A stretch of 6,070 bases of DNA from Nonlabens sp. (GCA_023301395.1 JALZUY010000185.1:1-6070), one strand, 5' to 3'. Shown: positions 1-6,070, counted from the stretch's first letter. Translations and numbers: made by a program. Notes: generated by a model from the sequence alone, not told the origin.

Positions 1-180
1 AATAATGTTTGCGAGTGTAGTTTTTCCAGTACCAGGTGGTCCCCATAAAATGAGTGACGGAATGGTTCCATTAAGAATATGTTGTCTTAAAGTACCTTTT
101 TCTCCCACAAGATGGCTCTGACTTAAATAGTCATCAAGGTTTTGCGGTCTTATACGTTCTGCAAGTGGTGAATTAAGCAT
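1..180 (-). CDS. rarA: Replication-associated recombination protein A (RarA/MgsA AAA+ ATPase), N-terminal fragment
   Basis: Sixty codons are visible, from an ATG at 180-178 to the left edge; the rest of the gene lies outside. The opening residues (LAERIRPQNLDDYLSQSHLVG, with the pattern PLAxRxRPxxLDxYxxQxHLVG) are the typical start of the RarA/MgsA/Mgs1 family. They are followed by a Walker A loop, GPPGTGKT, at residues 47-54, with K53-T54 as the expected ATP-binding residues. Proteins of this family are clamp-loader-like cytoplasmic ATPases that act at stalled replication forks and interact with single-strand-binding protein; that role is family knowledge. Start choice: the ATG matches the family N-terminus and lies 4 nt from a possible -7 box. 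It is divergent from the rhomboid gene. The main alternative, RuvB, is unlikely because of the RPxxLDxYxxQxHLVG signature. Confidence 0.93.
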   Translation of the reverse strand, partial: MLNSPLAERIRPQNLDDYLSQSHLVGEKGTLRQHILNGTIPSLILWGPPGTGKTTLANII

Positions 181-184
181 CTTG

Positions 185-192
185 CTAAGATA
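185..192 (-). promoter_or_regulatory. Possible -7 promoter box for rarA (TATCTTAG)
   Basis: On the minus strand, TATCTTAG matches the Bacteroidota -7 consensus TAnnTTTG at five of the six fixed positions. It is followed by CAAG and then the rarA ATG. No clear -33 TTG element is seen at the usual distance upstream. What raises confidence is that the same geometry (box, 4 nt, ATG) occurs at rlmB. If real, transcription would start at or next to the start codon. Confidence 0.35.
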
Positions 193-242
193 AGAAGAGG
201 TATTTCTTTATGAAGTGAATTATGTTCTAAATTAATGCTGTC

Positions 243-290
243 ATGACAATTTTACCAGTTTTGGCTTTGGTGATGTTATTGATAAACTAA
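243..290 (+). other. 15-codon hydrophobic upstream ORF, in frame with the rhomboid gene
   Basis: ATG at 243 opens a short frame encoding MTILPVLALVMLLIN and ending at TAA 288-290. One codon (AGA) separates this stop from the GTG start of the rhomboid gene in the same frame. It could be a translated leader that couples initiation at the GTG, or a chance open stretch in AT-rich DNA. Bacteroidota do not depend on strong Shine-Dalgarno sites, so lack of one does not decide the matter. There is no direct evidence of expression. Confidence 0.2.
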
Positions 291-293
291 AGA

Positions 294-968
294 GTGAAAG
301 ATTCTGAATATTTTAAGTTTGATGCGATTACTGTATTGCCAGCGATAGTTTTTACACTATTGATATGGCTTGTTTATACTATTGAAGTTAAGTATCATTT
401 CAACTTTACTAGTTATGGTGTTAGACCAGAGCGTTTAAGTGGTTTGAAAGGAGTTCTTTTTAGCCCATTTATCCATGCAGACTTGGGTCATTTATGGAGT
501 AACACGCTGCCATCATTAGTTCTCATGAGCGGTTTGGGTTATTTCTATAGATCTATTAGTATGAAAGTATTGTTTGCTGGTGTTATCCTTACTGGTATAA
601 TGACTTGGTTGATAGGTAGACCTTCTTATCATATAGGAGCTAGTGGATTAATTTATATGTTAGCTAGTTTCCTTTTCTTCAAAGGAATATTTACAAAACA
701 TTACAGAATGCTTGCTTTGAGTTTTATAGTTGCTTTTTTCTATGGAAGTATGGTATGGTATGTTTTACCTATTAAAATAGGCATTTCATGGGAAGGACAC
801 TTGAGTGGTGGAGTTGTTGGCCTATTACTGGCTATTGTTACTAAGAATAAATTACCAGAGAAGAAAAAATTTAGATGGGAGAATCCCAATTATAATGAAG
901 AGGAAGATCCCTTTATGCGTCACTTTGACGAAGACGGGAATTTTGTAGAGTTTGAGGAAGAGGAATAA
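294..968 (+). CDS. Rhomboid-family intramembrane serine protease
   Basis: A 224-residue polytopic membrane protein. Visible rhomboid signatures are HADLGHLWSN (H61, H66, N70), the GASG loop holding the nucleophile S117 (GxSG), and GHLSG in the last membrane segment with catalytic H169. Hydrophobic segments lie near residues 12-30, 72-87, 91-107, 118-133, 138-159 and 168-184, the usual six-helix core. All expected catalytic residues are present, so activity is likely; substrates are unknown. After the last helix comes a soluble tail of about 40 residues that is very acidic and contains EEEDPFMRHFDEDGNFVE. The start is GTG at 294: an in-frame TAA sits at 288-290 and the next in-frame start would cut into the protein. 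The gene diverges from rarA and converges on rlmB, sharing a terminator. No standard -7 box was found upstream. Confidence 0.93.
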   Translation: MKDSEYFKFDAITVLPAIVFTLLIWLVYTIEVKYHFNFTSYGVRPERLSGLKGVLFSPFIHADLGHLWSNTLPSLVLMSGLGYFYRSISMKVLFAGVILTGIMTWLIGRPSYHIGASGLIYMLASFLFFKGIFTKHYRMLALSFIVAFFYGSMVWYVLPIKIGISWEGHLSGGVVGLLLAIVTKNKLPEKKKFRWENPNYNEEEDPFMRHFDEDGNFVEFEEEE

Positions 969-996
969 AAAAAGCCATCTATTAGATGGCTTTTTT
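968..996. terminator. Bidirectional rho-independent terminator between the rhomboid gene and rlmB
   Basis: A 13-bp perfect stem (968-980 with 984-996; GCCATCT core flanked by A/T runs) and a 3-nt loop. On the plus strand the descending arm ends in T6, and on the minus strand it runs into T7. It begins at the last base of the rhomboid stop codon and lies 14 nt beyond the rlmB stop, so it can end both convergent transcripts. Confidence 0.9.
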
Positions 997-1010
997 GTTA
1001 TATAATTATT

Positions 1011-1748
1011 TTAGTTGTTTTGTTGTCTTACTATTTCATAAAGTATAGCTCCACAAGCAACAGATACATTTAAAGATGCAATATCACCTTTCATGGGTAA
1101 TTTGATAGGGTCATCTATAACTTTAAGGGTAGACGGATTGATACCACGATCTTCACTTCCCATTACTAATGCAATCGATTTATTCAAGTCAATGTCATAA
1201 ACTAAATTCTTAGATTTTTCAGTGGCTCCTATGGTATTGATTCCATAAGCCTTCATTAAAAATACGGCATCCTTTATATGTGACACCTTGCAAATAGGTA
1301 TATTGAATACAGCTCCAGCGCTCGTTTTTATAGTTGCTGGGTTAATGGGAGCAGAGCCGCTCTCAGCAATTACAATTGCACTTACTCCAGTGCATTCTGC
1401 TGTTCTTATGATAGCACCAAAATTACGTACATCAGTAACTCCATCTAGTAATAAATATATTTCCTTGTTTTCCACATTGCGTTGTTCCAATATTTCTTCT
1501 AAGGATGCAAAGTCGATTGGTGACATGGAAGCTACAGCACCTTGATGGTTACCATGAGATGATATCTTATCTAGTTTTTCAACAGGAACAAAAGATGTCG
1601 TGATTTTCTTTGAGTTAGCTATAGTTTTAAGTTGTCCCATTAGAACACCTTCAGCTTCTCTTAGCAAGTATATTTTCCCTATGTTCTGTCCACTTTCAAT
1701 CGCTTCAATAATGGCTCTTATACCGTAGATAAATGTAGTTTTTTCCAT
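1011..1748 (-). CDS. rlmB: 23S rRNA (guanosine-2'-O-)-methyltransferase, TrmH/SpoU family (RlmB-type)
   Basis: Complete 245-residue protein of normal length for the family. Residues ~5-80 (starting FIYGIRAIIEAI) form the L30e-like substrate-binding domain. The rest is a SPOUT (trefoil-knot) methyltransferase domain with its three motifs. Motif 1 is LDGVTDVRNFGAIIRTA at 101-117 (N109, R115), motif 2 is LVMGSEDRGI at 194-203 (E199, R201), and motif 3 is IKLPMKGDIASLNVSVA at 215-231 (S225, N227). In Escherichia coli RlmB methylates the ribose of G2251 in the 23S rRNA P-loop using S-adenosylmethionine; the same target is inferred here. Close paralogues such as TrmH or other 2'-O-methyltransferases are the alternative, but the N-terminal domain favours RlmB. 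The ATG at 1748-1746 matches the family N-terminus and directly follows a promoter box. The downstream end is the shared terminator. Confidence 0.93.
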   Translation of the reverse strand: MEKTTFIYGIRAIIEAIESGQNIGKIYLLREAEGVLMGQLKTIANSKKITTSFVPVEKLDKISSHGNHQGAVASMSPIDFASLEEILEQRNVENKEIYLLLDGVTDVRNFGAIIRTAECTGVSAIVIAESGSAPINPATIKTSAGAVFNIPICKVSHIKDAVFLMKAYGINTIGATEKSKNLVYDIDLNKSIALVMGSEDRGINPSTLKVIDDPIKLPMKGDIASLNVSVACGAILYEIVRQQNN

Positions 1749-1752
1749 GTTG

Positions 1753-1760
1753 CAAATGTA
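1753..1760 (-). promoter_or_regulatory. Predicted -7 promoter box for rlmB (TACATTTG)
   Basis: Reading leftward, TACATTTG is an exact match to the Bacteroidota -7 consensus TAnnTTTG. It is followed by CAAC and then the rlmB ATG, so the predicted start of transcription falls at or within a few bases of the start codon. The only -33 candidate is a weak TTAG about 17 nt upstream, which lies inside the stem of the preceding terminator. A separate promoter is expected, because that terminator should block read-through from the SusC/D operon. Confidence 0.55.
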
Positions 1761-1769
1761 TGGAAATAA

Positions 1770-1801
1770 AAAACGCCCTAATCGTTAGATTAGGGCGTTT
1801 T
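1770..1801 (-). terminator. Rho-independent terminator of the SusC/SusD lipoprotein operon
   Basis: A perfect 14-bp stem (1770-1783 with 1788-1801; CGCCCTAATC core) with a 4-nt loop. On the minus strand the stem runs into a T-rich tract (T6, A, T3) covering 1764-1773. It lies 18 nt past the stop of the last operon gene and only 21 nt before the rlmB ATG. It is oriented to stop the leftward operon. Confidence 0.88.
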
Positions 1802-1819
1802 AAATAATTTAAGAATATT

Positions 1820-2671
1820 CTACTGCTTTGTCATAAGTATAGATACATTCAGTCTAGCACCACAATCATCTGTATCATCATCTACTAAGTTCATTGTGAA
1901 ACTTGTATCATCTAAAGGATTGTATGAACCGTTACCAAAAGCAGCATCTGCTGTAGATAATTCTACGTTACCTACACCACCTGCACAACCTATATCTGCA
2001 TCCTGATTAGGATTCCATACTACCTCATTACAAGATAATCCGAATGTCCAATTTACAGAGTTAAAAGCACCAAGATCTGGAGCCCAGTTTGCGTCAAATG
2101 ATCTAGATGTTCCACCTGGGTTTGTTAGGGTTACCATTTTTCCAAATCCAAATGTTGGTACACCAAATCCATTAAAAACAAGGTGAGTCATTTGATAATC
2201 TCCAGTAAAAAATGTCTCGTCAACTGGACATACTTGAAAAATATTTACAGTCGTTCTTGAATCAGCTGCAATGATACCATCTGTATTCATGATTTCAAGA
2301 ACAATAGTAGTTGGGTCCGTTTCAAGATTGACATCTTGCCCTGTAAGTGTCAAGATACCATTATAACTACCAGCAGGAATTACAAAGCTAGCTGGAACTT
2401 GATAGTTAACTGCATCTGCAGTTGAATCCGAAGTTACTACACTTACATTGTATGTTCTATCTTGTGAAGATAGAGTCGTAACATCAATTGCTACGTCTAA
2501 CGATTCTTCAAAATTAACTGAATTAATTTCTACTGGGAAGTCTACGTTTGCGGAATTAAAATCTACTAATGTTTGTGAACTTCCGAATATTTCGCCTACA
2601 ACTTGTGTTTCACAAGATGTAAAAAGTATTGCACATAATAGTGATGTACCTATAAATTTTATTGTTTTCAT
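1820..2671 (-). CDS. Secreted lipoprotein, third gene of the SusC/SusD operon; likely accessory surface binding protein
   Basis: A complete 283-residue protein. It has an N-terminal lipoprotein signal: a basic start, a hydrophobic stretch and a lipobox LFTSC with C20 as the lipidation site. Residues ~45-145 are beta-rich. They contain a stretch NYQVPASFVIPAGSYNG followed by LTLTGQ, resembling the Calx-beta/DUF4843-like repeats found in Bacteroidota surface lipoproteins. Residues ~148-283 form a second domain beginning CPVDETFFTGDY, with aromatic and glycine-rich segments and four cysteines (C148, C214, C229, C270) that could form two disulfides. Position after susD suggests a SusE/SusF-like role in holding ligand at the cell surface; this is inference. 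No catalytic motif was seen and the ligand is unknown. It starts 17 nt after the SusD stop, with an AAAAAAG run just before ATG. A strong terminator follows. Confidence 0.85.
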   Translation of the reverse strand: MKTIKFIGTSLLCAILFTSCETQVVGEIFGSSQTLVDFNSANVDFPVEINSVNFEESLDVAIDVTTLSSQDRTYNVSVVTSDSTADAVNYQVPASFVIPAGSYNGILTLTGQDVNLETDPTTIVLEIMNTDGIIAADSRTTVNIFQVCPVDETFFTGDYQMTHLVFNGFGVPTFGFGKMVTLTNPGGTSRSFDANWAPDLGAFNSVNWTFGLSCNEVVWNPNQDADIGCAGGVGNVELSTADAAFGNGSYNPLDDTSFTMNLVDDDTDDCGARLNVSILMTKQ

Positions 2672-2678
2672 CTTTTTT
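2672..2678 (-). promoter_or_regulatory. A-rich translation start region of the third lipoprotein gene
   Basis: The minus strand reads AAAAAAG directly before ATG, the same ending as in front of the SusD gene. Bacteroidota ribosomes rely on A-rich, weakly structured leaders more than on Shine-Dalgarno pairing, so this run supports the chosen ATG. Its function is inferred from that group-level knowledge. Confidence 0.4.
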
Positions 2679-2688
2679 AAGTTTTAAA

Positions 2689-4197
2689 TTAATATCCAGG
2701 ATTTTGTTGACCTGCAACAGCTGGGTTACCAGTGAATTCCAGTAATGGAATAGGCATATATTTTGTTTCTGTGTCAGTTGATGGGCGATCACACAAAGGT
2801 GCTTGATACAAAGTACAATCAACAGGATCTCTGTCATAACCTACATTTGCAAGTTGACCTAGTCTTCTAACATCAATATATCTATGACCTTCAGCAAATA
2901 ACTCTAACCTTCTTTCTAATAAAATATCTGTAAAAGCTTCCTGTTGTGTAGTGTAAACAGGAGTGGTAACAGGACTAGTATATCTTGCATTTCTTACTAG
3001 ATCGATTTGTCTTGCTGCTTCTGTAAAATTAGATTCCCTTGCAGCAACTTCAGCAAGGATAAAATGCATCTCTGCAGTTCTAATCACTTTCTGGTCATTT
3101 CTTAACTCTCCACCTAATCCTCCAATTAAAGGGTCTCCAGGATATTTATCTATAACGATTTGATCAGAATCTCTAGGTGCAACATCTGTCATATAAGTAG
3201 CAGATATTTGAGAGGTAGCATCTACAAATACATCTCTTCTGATATCACCGAAATTAGTAGAATTACTTTCATAAACATTAAATAATGCTCGACCCATATC
3301 GAATTGAGGTCCTCCATCAAATGAACTTCCATTTGTATTATATATGTTCACAAGTGTAGGTCCTGTATTAATGGTAACATCTAAATTCATGATGATTTCA
3401 TTACTTGCAGCACCAGGAACATCTCCCCAAAGGCTAGCATAATCAGCAGCGTTTGCAGTCGTAGGTAAAGTGAAATTAGCTAATACTGCATTGGCATTGG
3501 CAGTTGCAAGCATATTATCACCTCTATAATTAGCAACACGAGCTCGTAAAGCTCTTATGAAATCTATAGATACTCTGAATCTATCATAAGTTGTTCCTGC
3601 AGATGTTAATAATAATTCTGCTCTATCTAAATCATCTAAGATAATATCATAAGTTTCTCCTATAGTACCTCTTGGTAGTTGTGTAGAGGCATTGGCTGGA
3701 AAATCTATTATAATAGCACCCAAGGCACTATCGTTTTGTAAATCTTCACCAAAAAACGCTAAAAGCCTACTGAAAGAATATGCTCTTAGAGCTAGTGTTT
3801 CACCTACTGCTGCATCATATGCTTGTTGTTCACTTGCGTCAGGCACAATACTTTCTGCAGCTGTTAACAAAGTATTAGCTCTAAAAATGGCAGTATAGTT
3901 TGATTGCCAAATTGCTTGTGCTTCACCTGAGTTAGGGTTTAAAACACCTTCATGTAACGGTAATCCTTGACCACCATTTGAAGATCCTATTGATACTTCA
4001 TCCGTAAAGAAACTGGTAAATAAAATTTCATTTCTCATTCCAACTGAGAAATAAACTCCAAACACACCAGTAGTTAAATCATCCGTTGTTATAAATGCGT
4101 TTCCTATACCAAGTTCCCCTGGTTGTATAATATCTTTAGTGTCATCACATGCTACAAGCATGGTGATAAGACTTAATGCTATAATTATTTTTTTCAT
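2689..4197 (-). CDS. SusD/RagB-family nutrient-binding outer membrane lipoprotein
   Basis: A complete 502-residue protein of usual SusD length. The signal peptide ends in lipobox LVAC with C17 lipidated. The following Asp-Asp (D18, D19) fits the acidic export signal of Bacteroidota surface lipoproteins. The N-terminal SusD-like region includes the helix around IWQSNYTAIFRANTLL. The C-terminal RagB/SusD region shows the hallmark RRLELFAEGHRYIDVRRLG (429-447) and the closing PIPLLEF....NPGY. Family members sit as a lid over SusC and deliver bound oligosaccharide or peptide to it; the substrate here is unknown. Two cysteines (C461, C469) lie in the segment between the two C-terminal hallmarks. 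The ATG is 10 nt after the SusC stop, so the pair is probably translationally coupled. Identification is firm; specificity cannot be inferred. Confidence 0.95.
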   Translation of the reverse strand: MKKIIIALSLITMLVACDDTKDIIQPGELGIGNAFITTDDLTTGVFGVYFSVGMRNEILFTSFFTDEVSIGSSNGGQGLPLHEGVLNPNSGEAQAIWQSNYTAIFRANTLLTAAESIVPDASEQQAYDAAVGETLALRAYSFSRLLAFFGEDLQNDSALGAIIIDFPANASTQLPRGTIGETYDIILDDLDRAELLLTSAGTTYDRFRVSIDFIRALRARVANYRGDNMLATANANAVLANFTLPTTANAADYASLWGDVPGAASNEIIMNLDVTINTGPTLVNIYNTNGSSFDGGPQFDMGRALFNVYESNSTNFGDIRRDVFVDATSQISATYMTDVAPRDSDQIVIDKYPGDPLIGGLGGELRNDQKVIRTAEMHFILAEVAARESNFTEAARQIDLVRNARYTSPVTTPVYTTQQEAFTDILLERRLELFAEGHRYIDVRRLGQLANVGYDRDPVDCTLYQAPLCDRPSTDTETKYMPIPLLEFTGNPAVAGQQNPGY

Positions 4198-4209
4198 CTT
4201 TTTTTTTTT
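4198..4209 (-). promoter_or_regulatory. A11 tract spanning the SusC stop and the SusD start region
   Basis: The minus strand carries 11 consecutive A followed by G and the SusD ATG. The first two A belong to the SusC stop codon TAA, and the other nine plus G form the whole 10-nt spacer. It probably acts as an A-rich ribosome entry region for SusD. Runs of this length are also prone to replication slippage, but a change here would alter only spacer length, not a reading frame. Confidence 0.45.
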
Positions 4210-6070
4210 AAAAGTTTAATTCTAACCCAAGTGAATAAATTCTTCCTTGTGGGAAGTCCACGAAAGCATTAGTTCTTCTTTGTTCTGGGTCACTTCCTCT
4301 AAAGTCAGACCAAGTTACTAAATTCTCACCACTTACGTATATTCTTCCACCATTAAGGAAACTTTTGTCTATTAAAGGTTTTGGGAAATTGTATCCTAAC
4401 TGTAAGAAACGTAATCTTAAGAAGCTAGTATCTACAAAGAAGCGATCTGTATTTGTGCCTGGATTAATATTATCAGCATCTACGCTAGGAATATCTGTAA
4501 TTCTATTATCTGGTGTCCATGCTCTTAATATATCTGCAGATAAGTTACCGTTACCAGCAAAATTCACATCCAAAGCATTATCATAATCGCTATCGATTAT
4601 ACCCGTTCCAGTTTGGAAACTAAATTGAGCCTCTAAGAAGAAGTTCTTGTAACTTACTAATGAGTTAAATCCACCAAACCATTTGGCATTCAAACTAGAA
4701 CCATTAAAGCGTCTATCTGCATCATCTACGTCTTCTGTAAGGTTTCCTTCGATATCTCTAAAAAGTAAATTACCATTTGCTGGATTTACACCTACATAAT
4801 CTGCTAAGAAAAATTCATTTACTCTTTGACCTTCCTGAAGTATTGTTAATCCACCACCGTCAATTCTTCCATCTTCTGGTGATAATTCTAGTACTTTGTC
4901 ATCATTATAGGTAAAGTTAGCTCCTACAGTCACATCTAAATCTCCAGGATTAGTTGCTCTAACTAAGTTATAATTAGCATTCATGGTGATACCATTATTT
5001 CTAATGCTACCTATGTTACTATTAGTGCTACTACTTGGGTTAACTAAAGATATTTGTCTTGGCGAGAAAAGGTCATCGGTTACTCTATTGTACAATTCAA
5101 GACTACCTCTTAATCTACTATCAAACATTACGTAATCAAAACCTAAATTTAATGTTTTAACCGTTTCCCATCTTGATTCAGCATCTGGTACTACGTTTGA
5201 TGGTATGAAAGTTTGGTTGTCTTGATACCCTTGTCCAGTTGCAAAAAGTTGTCTAGTATTAGATAGAGCTCCGTAATAACCTCCGCCAATTCGGTCATTA
5301 CCAGTTTCTCCATATGATAAACGCATCTTTAAAAGATTTACTGTTTTATTTTCTCTAAGATTATCAAAGAACTTCTCTTCACTAATATTCCATCTTACTA
5401 CACCCGAGAAAAATGTTCCCCATCCATTATTAAATACAAATCGAGAGGATCTATCTCTTCTTACGGTTACCTCTGCACCATATTTCTGATCATAGTCATA
5501 AGCTGCATTAGCAAAATAAGAGAATAATCCATATTCACTCTTGCTTGCTCTTGCAGTATCTACTAGGTCATCATTATTGGCGTTATCTGGAATAAAAGAT
5601 GTACCATCTCCTGGAGAATAAGTTCGTGGATCTAAACCTTCTTGTCTAAAACCAAAAGAATCAAAATTACCTTTGATATATTCTAAATAAGCATTTGCTA
5701 TAATGCTGTGCTTCTTTTCTTTATCTGTTTCGCCAGCGCCAAACTTTTTAGCATATTCTAAATTGATATTTGAGTTAAATCGTAAATCTCTATTGAAATC
5801 TTGATTTACAATACCTTCAAAAGGTTCTGCACTAAATGAAGCTCTAACTCTCGCTAATGCTGAATTAGGACTAACTCCATCAAATATTGTGTTTTGTGTA
5901 TAATCTGCACCTATTCTATATCTAGCAGTCCAGTTCTTATCAATTTTATAGGCGAAATTCCCACCTAATATCATGCCAGCTGCAATGGCAGTAATATCCC
6001 ACAAGAAAGTCGCTGTAGAAACAGGGCAACATAGCAGACCTAATGTGATATACCTGATAAAACTGCGCAG
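4208..6070 (-). CDS. SusC/RagA-family TonB-linked outer membrane transporter, C-terminal part (5' end outside the window or disrupted)
   Basis: The frame is open from the stop at 4210-4208 to the right edge (621 codons). About 584 residues (5960 to 4208) are the beta-barrel of a SusC-type TonB-dependent receptor. Recognisable parts are NFAYKIDKNWTARYRIGADY near the start, YGLFSYFANAAYDYDQKYGAEV and RRDRSSRF with WGTFFSGVVRWNISEE in the middle, and GRIYVSGENLVTWSDF and FPQGRIYSLGLELNF at the C-terminus. Family proteins are about 1000 residues, so the signal peptide, carboxypeptidase-like domain and TonB plug should lie beyond the edge. The protein imports the ligand captured by its SusD partner, using TonB energy; the ligand is unknown. 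Oddity: the ~36 codons upstream of 5960 do not resemble a SusC barrel and contain a Cys-Cys pair, while the barrel part has no cysteine. The gene may be interrupted there. A TTG at 6004 is the only start-like codon near that point and is not a credible native start. Confidence 0.88.
   Translation of the reverse strand: MRSFIRYITLGLLCCPVSTATFLWDITAIAAGMILGGNFAYKIDKNWTARYRIGADYTQNTIFDGVSPNSALARVRASFSAEPFEGIVNQDFNRDLRFNSNINLEYAKKFGAGETDKEKKHSIIANAYLEYIKGNFDSFGFRQEGLDPRTYSPGDGTSFIPDNANNDDLVDTARASKSEYGLFSYFANAAYDYDQKYGAEVTVRRDRSSRFVFNNGWGTFFSGVVRWNISEEKFFDNLRENKTVNLLKMRLSYGETGNDRIGGGYYGALSNTRQLFATGQGYQDNQTFIPSNVVPDAESRWETVKTLNLGFDYVMFDSRLRGSLELYNRVTDDLFSPRQISLVNPSSSTNSNIGSIRNNGITMNANYNLVRATNPGDLDVTVGANFTYNDDKVLELSPEDGRIDGGGLTILQEGQRVNEFFLADYVGVNPANGNLLFRDIEGNLTEDVDDADRRFNGSSLNAKWFGGFNSLVSYKNFFLEAQFSFQTGTGIIDSDYDNALDVNFAGNGNLSADILRAWTPDNRITDIPSVDADNINPGTNTDRFFVDTSFLRLRFLQLGYNFPKPLIDKSFLNGGRIYVSGENLVTWSDFRGSDPEQRRTNAFVDFPQGRIYSLGLELNF

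Noticed and set aside
181..293. Small RNA or riboswitch in the rarA-rhomboid intergenic region
   Set aside because: Only 113 bp, with no strong hairpin and no recognisable conserved RNA motif.
1288..1545. Open frame of 85 codons on the plus strand
   Set aside because: It lies wholly antisense to rlmB, whose protein motifs are unambiguous, and its translation resembles no family I know.
2448..4586. Several open frames of 66-79 codons opposite or out of frame with the SusC, SusD and third lipoprotein genes
   Set aside because: All overlap well-supported genes and show no domain, signal or start context of their own. They are explained by codon bias of the real genes.
5974..5990. Small inverted repeat TGCCA...TGGCA near the SusC break, as a possible recombinase or transposon end
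   Set aside because: The stem is only 5 bp, with no second matching copy in the window and no recognisable recombinase gene.
4208..6004. A complete 598-residue protein starting at TTG 6004
   Set aside because: SusC proteins need an N-terminal signal peptide and plug domain. The residues after this TTG are not an export signal, and the frame remains open to the edge.
5963..6044. Direct repeat ACCTAAT at 5963-5969 and 6038-6044 as a possible target-site duplication
   Set aside because: Seven bases in AT-rich DNA repeat easily by chance, and the 75-bp spacing is far too short for an insertion sequence lying between the copies.

Overview
The window looks like a Flavobacteriia (Bacteroidota) chromosome. 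It is AT-rich, carries a SusC/SusD outer-membrane pair with Bacteroidota-style lipoprotein signals, has A-rich start regions instead of strong Shine-Dalgarno sites, and shows at least one good match to the Bacteroidota -7 promoter box (TAnnTTTG). Genus cannot be read from this sequence.

Left part (1-1770) is a housekeeping block. A 5' fragment of the replication/recombination ATPase gene rarA runs leftward off the edge. It diverges across 113 bp from a rhomboid-family intramembrane protease gene (GTG start, rightward). That gene converges on rlmB, a TrmH/SpoU-family 23S rRNA 2'-O-methyltransferase gene read leftward. One 13-bp hairpin with T-tracts on both sides serves as a bidirectional terminator between the convergent pair.

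Right part (1770-6070) is the 3' end of a leftward operon. It encodes a SusC-type TonB-dependent transporter (5' end beyond the window), a complete SusD-type surface lipoprotein, and a third secreted lipoprotein with a Cys-containing C-terminal domain. SusC and SusD would form the lidded uptake complex, and the third lipoprotein is probably an accessory surface ligand-binding protein. No enzyme or regulator lies in the window, so the substrate cannot be assigned. The operon ends at a strong 14-bp terminator that backs directly onto the rlmB promoter.

I did not find a convincing undescribed system. The most interesting points are: (1) the outermost ~100 bases at the right edge, where the frame stays open but stops looking like SusC, suggesting an insertion, rearrangement or chimeric contig end; (2) promoter boxes of identical geometry at rarA and rlmB, placing predicted transcription starts on the start codons; and (3) a 15-codon hydrophobic ORF in frame just before the rhomboid gene.
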